Notes: a model not told the origin generated them from the sequence alone. DNA of 64,000 bases from Clostridioides difficile (GCA_024919175.1 CP103804.1:4092001-4156000); one strand, 5' to 3'; shown: positions 17,130-27,066, counted from the first letter of the stretch. Made by a program: numbers and translations.

Positions 17130-18727
17130 TCTTCTTTCACCTTCCCTTCATCTAAAGGTATGCTAAATCTAAATGTAGCTCCTCCAGAAGGATTATTAAA
17201 AGCAATAATTTCTCCACCATGAGCTTGTACTATAGACTTACATATTTCTAAACCAAGACCAATCCCTCTTCTTTCAAGATTTCTTGCTTTATTCTTTGTA
17301 TAAAATCTATTAAATATGTTCTTTATATCTTCTTTTGGTATTCCTTTTCCATTGTCTGCCACTTCAAATAATACATTTTCAGCTTCTTTACTTACAGTTA
17401 ATTCTATCTTAGAATTTTTAGGTGTATGTCTTATAGCATTGTCAATTAAGTTTACTAGAACTTGCTCAATCAATAATACATCCACATGAACTATTATTAT
17501 TTCATCTGGTATATTTGTTTGTATCTCTCGACTATTTGCAAATTTTTTAACTCTTAATATAGATTCAGCGATTATTTCATCTACAACCTCTGGACGTTTT
17601 TCAATATCCAATTTTCCTTCATCTATTCTAGTCATACTAAGTATGTTCTCAACAGAGTGAGTTAACCAACTTGTATCTTCATATATATTTTTTAGTAGTT
17701 CTACTCTAGTTTCTTTGTCTATCACATCATCATTTTCAAGTATAGTTGAAGAAGAACCTAGTATACTCGTAAGTGGAGTTCTCAAATCGTGAGAAATTGA
17801 TCTAAGCAAGTTTCCTCTTAATCTCTCTCTTTCTGTTTCAAGATTAGCTTTTTTATTCTTTTCAAATAGATTTTCTCTATCAATTGCTAATGCAACTTGT
17901 GTTGAAACTGCTTCTAACAATATCTTTTCATTTTCTGTGATAATATCAATTTTAAAACATGCAATACCTATAACACCAAGAACATTGGATTCTTGACCTT
18001 TTATAGGAAAATAGTAAGCACTGCTATTTTTACAATATTTTGTTCCAACACCAACTGGCTCACCTGTCCTAAAAGCCTCTTTTATAGCTTCCTTTTCTAA
18101 TACTGAATAGAATATATTCTCACTTCCATCATTATTACAAATATAAATACTTGGCTTACCTAGATTATTATCACCATCTGCAATAGTTACTATAACAGTT
18201 CTATTTAATATACTAACTAAATTAGACCCACAAAATTCAATTATTTGATTTTTATTTTTTGCCTGAAGAAGCGTTTTATTATTTTCATAAAGTAATCTTA
18301 TCATCTTCTCTCTTTTATGAGAAAGTCTTACTTCTTTTTTTATTCTAGAAGTTAAAGTACTTGTTATAATTGCTGCCATAAGCATAATACAAAAAGTCAT
18401 TGGATAATCTTTTCTATAAGCTAAAAAAGTATATAATGGGTGTGTAAAGAAAAAATTAAATGATAGCACTCCTATTACTGAAGAAAGTATTCCAAAAAAA
18501 TACCCATGCGTTATACTTGTAGCAAATAATACACCTAATATATACACTAAAATAATATTAGATTCATTAAAACCTACTTTTTTAAAAGCTACTGATATTC
18601 CAGTAGCAATTATCATAACTAATATAGTTTTTATAAAGTCCTTAATAATTATTTTCTTACTGAGATAGTCATCTTCATCATAATCATACTCTTTTAAATC
18701 CTCATGATGTAGTCGTTCTTTTTTCAT
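17120..18727 (-). CDS. KdpD C-terminal-like sensor histidine kinase lacking the Kdp/Usp domain
   Basis: A 535-residue kinase. Four tightly packed membrane helices (residues ~27-130, DUF4118 type) are followed by a GAF domain (~150-290). The HisKA phospho-acceptor is in SISHDLRTPLTSIL (~residue 314), and the ATPase domain has N-box LIDNAIRHTPKNSK, DNGKGIP and GIGLGLEICKSIV. Full KdpD proteins are near 900 residues and carry an N-terminal KdpD sensor plus a Usp domain; both are absent here. The truncation seems natural because the N-terminus is clean and has a ribosome site. Role in potassium sensing is therefore doubtful. Confidence 0.85.
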   Translation of the reverse strand: MKKERLHHEDLKEYDYDEDDYLSKKIIIKDFIKTILVMIIATGISVAFKKVGFNESNIILVYILGVLFATSITHGYFFGILSSVIGVLSFNFFFTHPLYTFLAYRKDYPMTFCIMLMAAIITSTLTSRIKKEVRLSHKREKMIRLLYENNKTLLQAKNKNQIIEFCGSNLVSILNRTVIVTIADGDNNLGKPSIYICNNDGSENIFYSVLEKEAIKEAFRTGEPVGVGTKYCKNSSAYYFPIKGQESNVLGVIGIACFKIDIITENEKILLEAVSTQVALAIDRENLFEKNKKANLETERERLRGNLLRSISHDLRTPLTSILGSSSTILENDDVIDKETRVELLKNIYEDTSWLTHSVENILSMTRIDEGKLDIEKRPEVVDEIIAESILRVKKFANSREIQTNIPDEIIIVHVDVLLIEQVLVNLIDNAIRHTPKNSKIELTVSKEAENVLFEVADNGKGIPKEDIKNIFNRFYTKNKARNLERRGIGLGLEICKSIVQAHGGEIIAFNNPSGGATFRFSIPLDEGKVKEEWK

Positions 18728-18837
18728 TTACTACAATTCCTCCTTACTGTTACTGTTTAAATTGGCTCTAATGTATATAATACAATTTTATCATAATAAA
18801 TTCAATCAATACATTTAATTAATACCTTCAAATTACT

Positions 18838-18892
18838 AAAAGGTGCTGTCTTAAAATGAAAATAAATCTCTATTTCAAAACAGCACCTTTAT
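18838..18892 (-). terminator. Terminator after the Gate-domain permease gene
   Basis: 11-bp stem AAAGGTGCTGT/ACAGCACCTTT (18839-18849 and 18880-18890) lies between the permease gene and the kinase gene. The U-tract on the minus strand is short. Confidence 0.6.
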
Positions 18893-18990
18893 ATATTTAA
18901 ATCACTAATTTAATTTTTATACATCTAAATTGTTAGTTTAATTCAATCTAATAAATTATAATATCTTAATATTTGATTTTTAAAACATTC

Positions 18991-20169
18991 CTATCCGACA
19001 AGCATAAATATAAAGTGGGCACATATACCTGCACATAAACCACCTATTGTATGCGAAAGTATCGCTTTACCAGCTAATGGTCTTGCATCTAAAGCATCCA
19101 TCATACCAATGTGTGTACTTAAATATCCACTCCAACACATACCCATTGCTGTAAATACTGCTATATCATTAGGAGTTATAGCACCTGATTTTATAAATTC
19201 TGGTACTAGAGATATTGCTGCTCCAACAGCACCTAATGCAGTTACAGGGAATGCTATTGCTTCTGGTGAAGTAAATCCAAATAATGGTTCTATTATAAAG
19301 CTGATTTTGTCACCAATAGCAGGTAATAATTTTATACCTTCATATGCAGCTCCTGTGTAAACAGCTTGACCTGTAGCAGGGTCTGTAGATGGTCCAAAAG
19401 TTAATAACATAACTAATGTACAAACTACTAAAACTCCTGGTATTATAGCCATACCCATTTCAACACCTAACTTACCACCTTCAAGTATAGCATCAAGACC
19501 TCTTTGGAATACATTTCCTTCTCTTATTTCTCTAAACTCTTCAACTTTTGCATGTTTATCACTTACTTGTTTATCATTATCACTTTTAGGGTCATAATTA
19601 TAATACTTTTTAGTAAAAGTTAACATAATTCTAACACTAATAATACTACCTATTATTGCTCCAACGTTACCAATTATAGCTGGTAATACATATTCTTTAC
19701 CTTGTGCTATCATGAAAGTTGTTACAATAAGTCCCATACCAAAAGCTGTTCCTAAGTTACATAAAGCAGGTATTTGATATTTTTTAAAGTATTGTGTAAA
19801 TGTTTTGTCTTTAGCGAATGGTATAATAGCTGGGTTATCAGATAAATAAGTTGCCACTACCCCTGCTATACTAGCACCAGGTAATCCCCATATAGGTCTC
19901 ATAAGGCCCTTAAATATCTTATTTACTAAAGATATTACTCCAAATTCTGAAAGTAATGCACTAAGTGCACCTGCAAGGACTGCCATTGCCATTATCAAAA
20001 ATACTGTGTCTAGTAAAAGTGCATGTGCCGTGCTCATTATTACTTTGAACATCATTCCTGCACCCATGATACTGCCTACATATCCAAATCCTACTGCCAA
20101 AAGCAAAATAAACACGAAAGTTTCCATACTTACTGCCTTGACTCTCTTCTTATCTGACAGCTTCTCCAT
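18991..20169 (-). CDS. Nucleoside-recognition (Gate) domain membrane protein, YjiH-like
   Basis: A 392-residue membrane protein with about nine hydrophobic segments. Two Gate-like halves are visible: LAGALSALLSEFGVISLVNKIFKGLMRPIWGLPGAS, and later PEAIAFPVTALGAVGAAISLVPEF. The SDNPAIIPFAKD loop is typical of this family of putative transporters, related to the spore-maturation and nucleoside-transport Gate proteins. It is monocistronic, with its own terminator at 18838. Substrate unknown. Confidence 0.7.
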   Translation of the reverse strand: MEKLSDKKRVKAVSMETFVFILLLAVGFGYVGSIMGAGMMFKVIMSTAHALLLDTVFLIMAMAVLAGALSALLSEFGVISLVNKIFKGLMRPIWGLPGASIAGVVATYLSDNPAIIPFAKDKTFTQYFKKYQIPALCNLGTAFGMGLIVTTFMIAQGKEYVLPAIIGNVGAIIGSIISVRIMLTFTKKYYNYDPKSDNDKQVSDKHAKVEEFREIREGNVFQRGLDAILEGGKLGVEMGMAIIPGVLVVCTLVMLLTFGPSTDPATGQAVYTGAAYEGIKLLPAIGDKISFIIEPLFGFTSPEAIAFPVTALGAVGAAISLVPEFIKSGAITPNDIAVFTAMGMCWSGYLSTHIGMMDALDARPLAGKAILSHTIGGLCAGICAHFIFMLVG

Positions 20170-20398
20170 TTTGAATCTTCCCCCTTTTTAATTTAGAATT
20201 AAGGTTTCTACATTGATACAAATTTGTTAATACAAAACAAGTTCTAAAACTTACATCTGTGATTCAAGTTGTCGGTTTGTTGAAATAAAAAACCGTTACT
20301 AATATTATAACAATAAGAATATCTAATTTAATAAAAGATATTCTTATTCTATTTTATGTTATTATATTATCATCCTTTGGCATAAAAGTCAATTTTTT

Positions 20399-20893
20399 CT
20401 ATTTCTGTGGTTTAATTTTATTTATGCTCTTCTTATATTTTTCATTATCTTTTATCTTTGAAACTATTCCATACAGATTAACTTTTCTAAATACTGTTGT
20501 TATAAATACTAATCCCAATGCAATCGAACTTGCACAAGATAATGTACTTACTCCATACTCTACTGCCTTAATATAGTCATTAGTTAAGACAGAATACATA
20601 GTATTATATATTCCATAACCTGGTACTAAGATTATAAGACAACAAACACTTAAAGTTGTCGATGGAGTCATATAAATCCTAGCACATAATTCACAATATA
20701 TTGCAAAACATACTGTAGCTATAAAAAAACACAAGTTTACTGATACGCCCATATTCAAACAAAACTTATATGAAAACCAAGCTATACTTCCACCTACACC
20801 TGATATTATCAAGTTTTTTCCCTTCATATTAAATAGTACTCCAAAACTTAAGGCTGTAAAAAAAGCTGCTACTACTTCTATAACCAATTTCAT
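20399..20893 (-). CDS. Threonine/serine exporter family, C-terminal subunit (ThrE_2/DUF3815)
   Basis: A 164-residue protein with five hydrophobic helices, the small half of a split ThrE-type exporter. The conserved central stretch is RIYMTPSTTLSVCCLIILVPGYGIYNTMYS. It begins immediately after the stop of the larger subunit with site GGGGGG, so the two are coupled. In one-gene ThrE proteins these halves are fused. Export of threonine or serine is a family inference; substrate is unproven. Confidence 0.8.
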   Translation of the reverse strand: MKLVIEVVAAFFTALSFGVLFNMKGKNLIISGVGGSIAWFSYKFCLNMGVSVNLCFFIATVCFAIYCELCARIYMTPSTTLSVCCLIILVPGYGIYNTMYSVLTNDYIKAVEYGVSTLSCASSIALGLVFITTVFRKVNLYGIVSKIKDNEKYKKSINKIKPQK

Positions 20894-21655
20894 TTATATA
20901 CCCCCTAACTTGAAGTATAACCCTAATACCAAAGACATTCCTACTGCTATGGATACACCTACAAAAAATACTTCTGCCAACTTTGCAAGACCAGATATTA
21001 ATTGTCCATCTAACAAGTCTCTTAATGCATTAGTTAAAGCAAGCCCTGGAACCAAAAGCATTATCGCTCCTGCTATCAAATGGTCCATAGTCTTTATAAA
21101 TCCAAGTTTTAAAATCACAATAGAACAAAAAGCTATAATAGCTGCTCCTATTGCATTTACAAAAAAATCATTTAGTGATGACTTATTTAAATACATAATA
21201 ACAAATTTAGTCATTATTCCTACCATAAAAGCAGCTATAAATTCTTTTAAATCTCCTCCAAATAATATAGAAAAAGTTGCTGCTGCAATACCTGCAAAAA
21301 TTATTGTTACTATGTCTGAATAATAATTGTTTTCACTTATCTCCTCTAAAATCCTCTCACATAACTCGATATCTAAATCATTTATACTGATTGCTCTAGA
21401 TAATGAGTTAACTTCATGAACTAAGTTTAGGTCTACTCTTCTTGAACTTATTCTTTTAATTGCCGAATGTAGTTTTCCATCTACAAAAACAGATGCCATT
21501 ACAGCTGTTGGAGTTGCAAATACATCTACATGCTCTATACCAAAAGATTGGCATATTCTACTTATCGTTTCTTCAACTCTATAAGTTTCTCCCCCACTTT
21601 GCAACATGGCTTTACCTGCATTTGAGGAAAAATTTAAAATTCTATCTATATCCAC
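20894..21655 (-). CDS. Threonine/serine exporter family, N-terminal subunit (ThrE/DUF1212)
   Basis: About 253 residues. The soluble N-terminal domain has the ThrE signature AGKAMLQSGGETYRVEETI and HVDVFATPTAVMAS, followed by five membrane helices from residue ~110. I prefer a GTG start at 21655 (MDIDRILNF...), which follows GGGAGA at 8 bases and fits the usual family start; an in-frame ATG 36 bases upstream has no site. It pairs with the small subunit gene immediately downstream. Confidence 0.8.
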   Translation of the reverse strand: MDIDRILNFSSNAGKAMLQSGGETYRVEETISRICQSFGIEHVDVFATPTAVMASVFVDGKLHSAIKRISSRRVDLNLVHEVNSLSRAISINDLDIELCERILEEISENNYYSDIVTIIFAGIAAATFSILFGGDLKEFIAAFMVGIMTKFVIMYLNKSSLNDFFVNAIGAAIIAFCSIVILKLGFIKTMDHLIAGAIMLLVPGLALTNALRDLLDGQLISGLAKLAEVFFVGVSIAVGMSLVLGLYFKLGGI

Positions 21656-21817
21656 AAAACATATCTCCCATTCTTTTATAATATTATTCATATTTTATTA
21701 CAATATATTAATTATTTAAACTAGTTTAAATAATTAATATCCAATATTTAGATTTTATGAAAAAATTTGTTTTTTATGCTTGTCAAAAATAAATTATAAA
21801 GTTATTTACACCATAAA

Positions 21818-21854
21818 ATGGTTGAATTAATATTTAATAGACACTTTCAACCAT
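21818..21854. promoter_or_regulatory. Inverted repeat upstream of the split thrE genes
   Basis: 9-bp perfect arms ATGGTTGAA/TTCAACCAT (21818-21826 and 21846-21854) around a 19-base loop, about 165 bases upstream of the exporter start. No U-tract follows it. It could be an operator or a leader structure. Confidence 0.35.
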
Positions 21855-21859
21855 TGATA

Positions 21860-22320
21860 TATAACCTTTTTAAATTTTATAATCTTATTTTTATTTTCAT
21901 TGTTTTTGTTTCAATAAAAAATTATCTCTCCACTTAGTATTCATTTTATGAATTCTTCATTAAACACTTTAAAACCTACTACAATTGACGATTTACAATA
22001 ACTATAATTTTAAATCTGTACACTTGCAAATTGCTCATAACCTAATAATTAGTTTATATATATATTTAAATAATTAATTTTTATATATATTTATATGAAC
22101 ATTAAATAAAAGTGCTACATACATTACAAGGCTTATACTTATTTAATATAACAACATAATATCCTATGTAAATCCATAAAAATCCATATCTCATATAATG
22201 CAACTATTATTTTAACACCAACTACTACACAAAACAACATATTAAAAAGTAAAATACAAAATATCCACTATAAACCTTATTTTAATATTAAATATATATT
22301 ATAATATATTTAATATAACT
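21860..22320. other. AT-rich intergenic gap, nothing further seen
   Basis: Divergent upstream regions of the thrE-type genes and the sigma-54 activator. Many TATA-like stretches, no decisive promoter and no gene. Confidence 0.4.
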
Positions 22321-22345
22321 TAAATATAAAGAAAGGGGGTACTAT

Positions 22346-25180
22346 ATGTTAAGAAAAGATAAAGTTTTATTATCACTACATAAGTTATGTAATAATATAA
22401 CTTTAAAAGACCTACAATCAGAGAAAACAGGATTTACTACCCTTGAAGTTGCTAACAATTCCTCTCTTGATAGAAGTAATACTAGTAAAGAATTAAATAA
22501 TCTATACAATGAAAAGAAAGTTGTAAAAATATCTGGTAAACCTATTTTATTTTTACATGCTGGTATTATTGAAAATTTGATTGGTCGTACTTTAAATAAC
22601 TCAGAATATTCTATAAGCAATTGTAATGAACTATTTAAATCAACTAAAAATGATTCAGAAGATGTCTTCTCAACATTACTTGGATATGACTCTAGCCTTA
22701 AATTAGTTATAGAAAAAGCTAAATCTGCCATACTTTACCCTCCAAAAGGTCTTAATACATTACTTATTGGGCCTACTGGTGTTGGAAAAAGTACATTTGC
22801 TGAAACAATGTACAAATATGCTCTAGAAAGTAAAGTCTTTTCTTCTGAAAGTAAATTTGTAGTATTTAACTGCGCTGAATATGCAGAAAATGCTAACTTA
22901 CTTCTTAGTAATTTATTTGGTTATGTTAAAGGTTCTTTTACTGGTGCTAATAAGGATAAATTTGGAATAGTTGCACAGGCCAATGGTGGTATATTGTTTT
23001 TAGATGAAATACACAGATTACCCCCAGAAGGTCAAGAGATGCTTTTTCTTTTGATGGATAAAGGTATATACAGACGATTAGGAGAATCCGATGTTGTACA
23101 TAGAGCTACTGTCTTTATTGTGTGTGCCACAACAGAAGATATACAGTCTTCCTTACTTGGAACTTTTCTAAGAAGAATTCCTGTTACAATTAACCTACCT
23201 GCTTTGCAGGACAGGTCCTTAAAAGAAAGATTATCTCTCATTAAGTATTTCTTTATTATAGAATCTAAATATACTAATGCAACTATAAGAGTTCATAAAG
23301 ATGTAATTAAATCACTACTACTTTATGATTGCTTTGGTAATATAGGCCAACTTAAGTCTGACATACAACTTATGAGTGCAAGAGCATTTTTAAATTATAA
23401 GACTGAACTAAAAGATAACATAGAAATAGACTTATCTCTCGTTCCTGATTATATTTACACTGGTCTTTTAAAGTTGAATGAAAATCGAAGTAATTTAAAT
23501 AAATTATCAGAACTTGATTATATGCTTTTTTATGAATTTAATGGCAACAACTTAGAGGTTGAGTATACAAAAGAGCTATCTAGATATAATATAGATACAT
23601 CAAACAATGGATTTAGATACTCTACAGAGATTCCTTATCTAGAAAATGATATAAGAAGTATGTTTATAAACTACATGGAGAAATACTCTACAAAATTGCT
23701 TTCAGTATCATCAGTAACTCATTCTGATTATACAAGTAATGAGATTTTTAAAGTAATCAACCCAAAGATTTACTATGCTGTTGAACACTCTTTAAAAGAA
23801 GCTGAAAAAATCTCTAGAAATAAATATACAAAACAAACTTATGTTGCTCTCTCAATGCATATAAGTGCTCTTATAGAAAATATAAATCAGGATACATATA
23901 ATCCTAAGTACAATCTATATAATGATAAAATTTTCTTAGAAAAAGATTTAAATATAGCTAAAATAGTTTTAAGTATAATTGAAAATGACCTACAGATATC
24001 TTTGCCTAAAGATGAAGTAAAATTTATATCTATGTTTCTAAATAGTACATATCTTGAGCCAAATAATCACTCTGAAAGTATTGGAGTTATAATACTCGCT
24101 CATGGAAATTCAACAGCTAGCAGTATGTGTGATGTGGCCAATTCACTACTTGGTACAAGCCATTGTAATGCAATTGATATGCCTTTAGATGTAAAGGTAA
24201 GTACTATACTTGACAAAGCTATAGAATTGGTAAAAGAATGTGATGAAGGTAAGGGGGTACTCCTTTTGACAGATATGGGCTCTCTTATAGCTTTTGGAGA
24301 ACTTATTTCAGAAAAAACAAAGATTAAAACACGCTCTATTGAAATGGTATCTACTCCAATAGTTTTGGAAGCAGTAAGAAAAAGTACTCTACCAGAAATG
24401 ACCTTAGATGAGTTAGCTAACTCTTTAAGTTTTTTAAATCCATATATTGGACGAGCTGCAATTGACTCATCAGAAATAAATTATCCTGAAAAATCAAGAG
24501 AGTATACTATAATAACCACTTGTATAACGGGTTATGGTTCAGCTATGAAAGTTGCAGACTTTATAAATTCTTCGCTTAAAAATATCAATAAATACAATAT
24601 TAATTTAGTTCCTCATAATATAGAGAGTTTCAAAATGTATAGGAATAAATTTAGTAATACTAAAATTTTAGCAGTTGTTGGTAGTGTAGACTTTAATGTT
24701 GCTAACACTCCATTTATACACATAGAAGAACTTCTAAATGGGTATGGTCTTGATATGTTAAACAAGATAATAGAAGGTACATTCAACGCCAATATTATCA
24801 CTAATATAAAGGAAACAAATCTATCATATAACAGCTTAATAATAAACTTTATGTCTCAGAACTTAGAATTATTGGACTCAGTTAAATTATTTAACTATGT
24901 TAATTCATCATTATTTTCAATAATAGAGCTAATAGATGAAGGCCTTAAGAGTAAATTTAAACTTGGATATATACTACACTGCTCTTTTATGATAGAAAGA
25001 TGTTTTAAAAACACAACTTTTCCATATAATAACATTACTGAGTTAATTGGTAAAAATTATAAGTTATATGAATTAATACGAGAAGCTTTTAAAACAACTG
25101 AAGCTTACTTTAATATTTCGATACCAGATGAGGAAATTGCTTATATAATAGATATGATTAATGAATATCTAAATAAATAA
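22346..25180 (+). CDS. LevR-type sigma-54-dependent activator with PTS regulation domains
   Basis: A 944-residue activator. An N-terminal winged helix (~1-75) is followed by an AAA+ domain (~105-340) with Walker A GPTGVGKSTFAE, the sigma-54 contact loop as GSFTGA (the usual GAFTGA with Ala to Ser), and Walker B GGILFLDEIHRL. A PRD domain, an EIIA-Man-like domain (GVIILAHGNSTASSM, ~residue 575), an EIIB-like segment and a C-terminal PRD follow. Such proteins open -24/-12 promoters of PTS operons under control of PTS phosphorylation. Here the obvious target is the mannose-family operon headed at 37849, about 12 kb away. Site AAAGGGGG. Confidence 0.9.
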   Translation: MLRKDKVLLSLHKLCNNITLKDLQSEKTGFTTLEVANNSSLDRSNTSKELNNLYNEKKVVKISGKPILFLHAGIIENLIGRTLNNSEYSISNCNELFKSTKNDSEDVFSTLLGYDSSLKLVIEKAKSAILYPPKGLNTLLIGPTGVGKSTFAETMYKYALESKVFSSESKFVVFNCAEYAENANLLLSNLFGYVKGSFTGANKDKFGIVAQANGGILFLDEIHRLPPEGQEMLFLLMDKGIYRRLGESDVVHRATVFIVCATTEDIQSSLLGTFLRRIPVTINLPALQDRSLKERLSLIKYFFIIESKYTNATIRVHKDVIKSLLLYDCFGNIGQLKSDIQLMSARAFLNYKTELKDNIEIDLSLVPDYIYTGLLKLNENRSNLNKLSELDYMLFYEFNGNNLEVEYTKELSRYNIDTSNNGFRYSTEIPYLENDIRSMFINYMEKYSTKLLSVSSVTHSDYTSNEIFKVINPKIYYAVEHSLKEAEKISRNKYTKQTYVALSMHISALIENINQDTYNPKYNLYNDKIFLEKDLNIAKIVLSIIENDLQISLPKDEVKFISMFLNSTYLEPNNHSESIGVIILAHGNSTASSMCDVANSLLGTSHCNAIDMPLDVKVSTILDKAIELVKECDEGKGVLLLTDMGSLIAFGELISEKTKIKTRSIEMVSTPIVLEAVRKSTLPEMTLDELANSLSFLNPYIGRAAIDSSEINYPEKSREYTIITTCITGYGSAMKVADFINSSLKNINKYNINLVPHNIESFKMYRNKFSNTKILAVVGSVDFNVANTPFIHIEELLNGYGLDMLNKIIEGTFNANIITNIKETNLSYNSLIINFMSQNLELLDSVKLFNYVNSSLFSIIELIDEGLKSKFKLGYILHCSFMIERCFKNTTFPYNNITELIGKNYKLYELIREAFKTTEAYFNISIPDEEIAYIIDMINEYLNK

Positions 25181-25237
25181 AGCCTATAGTTCCTATCTTG
25201 CGCACATAAATTAGTATATGAAATGGAGGATGAAATT

Positions 25238-26467
25238 TTGAAAAGAAAAATAAAACATTTAGCAATACTTGCATTAATTTTTACACTTATAGCACCTGGA
25301 TTCTCATTTGCAGATAATCCACCAGTCCCAAATTCGTCAAGGGCGGCATTGCTTATAGACCAAGATACTAGAAGAATATTATTTGAAAAAAATAGTGACG
25401 AAAAAATGCCTCTCGCTAGCTTAAGTAAAATGATGACATTTTTACTTGCAATAGAGGCAGTAGATAAGAATCAAGTTAAAGAAACTGACATAGTAAAAAT
25501 AGACAAGTCTACAGCTTCTGTAGGAGGTTCTACTTGTAAGCTTAAGGATGGAGATGAAATACCTCTAGGAGAGCTTATGCAAGGTCTTATGCTTGTATCT
25601 GGAAATGATGCAGCTATGGCCATAGCTAAATACATTGGTAAAGATGAAAAAAGTTTTGTAGATATGATGAATAAGAAAGCTGAAGAAATAGGAATGCATG
25701 ATACGTATTATTTTAATCCAAATGGACTTCCTAGATATACTGACCCAGAACATAAGGAGCCTCCTATAGAGAACATATCAACAGCTCATGATATAGTTAC
25801 TCTTGGAAAGTATATGTATGACCATTATGAAAGTCAAGTTACTAGAATAACTACTATGCAAGTTTATAACGATACTAAAAAGGATTTTACACACTACAAT
25901 ACAAATCCTCTACTTGTTTCAGTTCCTGGTGTTGATGGAATAAAGACAGGTTATACAGACAATGCTGGATATTGTTTTGCATTTTCTATGATGGTACCTA
26001 AAGACGCTAAAAATGAAAAAAATCATAGATTAATAGGTGTTGTACTTGGTGATGGTAATAAGAAAAATAGAATTTCTTCTTCTGCTAGCTTATTAAAGTA
26101 TGGTAAGGACAATTTCCATTCTAAAAAGATAGCTCATAAGGGAGATACTATCGAAACGCCTTGTGTTGATGGCATCGATGATTTTAAGATAAAGGTTAAA
26201 GTAGATAAAGATTTATATGGTGTTGTTTCAGATAGTGAGAATATCAATCCTAAGATAGTGTTTAAGAGTATGAATTATCCTATCAATAAGGGAGATATTG
26301 TTGGTGTTGCAAAGTATTATAATGATTCTGGTAAATTTGTTGGAAGTGTTAATGTAAGAAGTGAAAGCAATATAGGGTGTATCCCTTTGAAGGACAAGAT
26401 TAAGATTAAGGTCGCTAAGATAAATAAAGAGCTTGAGGGCAGAAATTCTGTTTGTTTTAAGGCTTAG
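25238..26467 (+). CDS. dacF: D-alanyl-D-alanine carboxypeptidase (DacF-type)
   Basis: About 409 residues, exported low-molecular-weight PBP that trims peptidoglycan stem peptides. A signal peptide ends near SFADNPP. The active-site motifs are ASLSKMMT (SxxK), SGNDAA (SxN) and DGIKTGYTDNAG (KTG), and a beta-rich C-terminal PBP5-like domain follows. I prefer the TTG at 25238, which has GGAGGA eight bases upstream; the ATG at 25223 overlaps that site. The site itself contains GAGGATG, complementary to the loop of the duplicated element nearby. Ends at a strong terminator. Confidence 0.9.
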   Translation: MKRKIKHLAILALIFTLIAPGFSFADNPPVPNSSRAALLIDQDTRRILFEKNSDEKMPLASLSKMMTFLLAIEAVDKNQVKETDIVKIDKSTASVGGSTCKLKDGDEIPLGELMQGLMLVSGNDAAMAIAKYIGKDEKSFVDMMNKKAEEIGMHDTYYFNPNGLPRYTDPEHKEPPIENISTAHDIVTLGKYMYDHYESQVTRITTMQVYNDTKKDFTHYNTNPLLVSVPGVDGIKTGYTDNAGYCFAFSMMVPKDAKNEKNHRLIGVVLGDGNKKNRISSSASLLKYGKDNFHSKKIAHKGDTIETPCVDGIDDFKIKVKVDKDLYGVVSDSENINPKIVFKSMNYPINKGDIVGVAKYYNDSGKFVGSVNVRSESNIGCIPLKDKIKIKVAKINKELEGRNSVCFKA

Positions 26468-26502
26468 TGCTTAGATGAAATTTAAGAGATTAGGTAAAAT
26501 TT

Positions 26503-26535
26503 ATGAAAAGCTCCACTTTATGGTGGAGTTTTTCT
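26503..26535 (+). terminator. Intrinsic terminator of dacF
   Basis: Stem GAAAAGCTCCAC/GTGGAGTTTTTC (26505-26516 and 26523-26534) with a U-rich 3' arm. Confidence 0.8.
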
Positions 26536-26548
26536 GTTGTATTTTTAC

Positions 26549-26718
26549 AAAAAAATTAAAATAGTGGCAACAATTGAGGATGTGAGGGAGAGTTGCCACT
26601 ATCTATATAGGGTATTATATTATGTTTTTAAGCTAGTTTTTACTATCTTCTATGTTTATATAATAACTCTTGTGTATGAATTTAATAGAGAATTCATGTG
26701 AAAATTATGTGAAGTTTT
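26549..26718 (-). repeat. Copy A of a ~170-bp duplicated element, candidate small RNA gene
   Basis: Read on the minus strand this is nearly identical to 56110-56276 on the plus strand, with one indel and a few substitutions. It carries TATAAT (26614-26619) and then a 42-nt hairpin (26561-26602) with 11-bp perfect stem ATAGTGGCAAC/GTTGCCACTAT, a 20-nt C/U-rich loop (CTCCCTCACATCCTC) and a T-rich run after it. The layout is that of a short RNA ending in its own terminator, or of a small mobile repeat. It is in the gap between dacF and cwpV. Confidence 0.6.
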
Positions 26719-27027
26719 GCAATTATTTTGAAAGCAGATTAAAATGACTAAACTTTCATATTAATTAAATTAGTTTAGATACATTTTTGTTTTAAATCTC
26801 CTAAGTAATACAAATTTAATTACTAATGAAATTATATTCCAGATGTTTATCAGTATGTACTTTTGTATTTTTAGGATTCCTTAAATAAATTTATACATCT
26901 TTCTTAAAAAATTATTATATTCATAAACAGTAAAAATTACATTCTCTAAATTACAATTAGTATGCTCAATTAGTTCCATTTACAATGATATTCTGGACAA
27001 AATACTATTATTAATATTTTTAATAAT

Positions 27028-27066
27028 AAAAAAATATTACTGGAATTAAAAATTTCCAGTAATATC
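27028..27066 (-). terminator. Intrinsic terminator of cwpV
   Basis: Stem ATTACTGGAA/TTCCAGTAAT (27036-27045 and 27054-27063). On the minus strand it is followed by a run of seven T. Confidence 0.85.

Noticed and set aside
17120..18727. Kdp potassium-pump locus
   Set aside because: The kinase lacks the KdpD N-terminal and Usp domains and no kdpFABC genes are present, so potassium control is not claimed.
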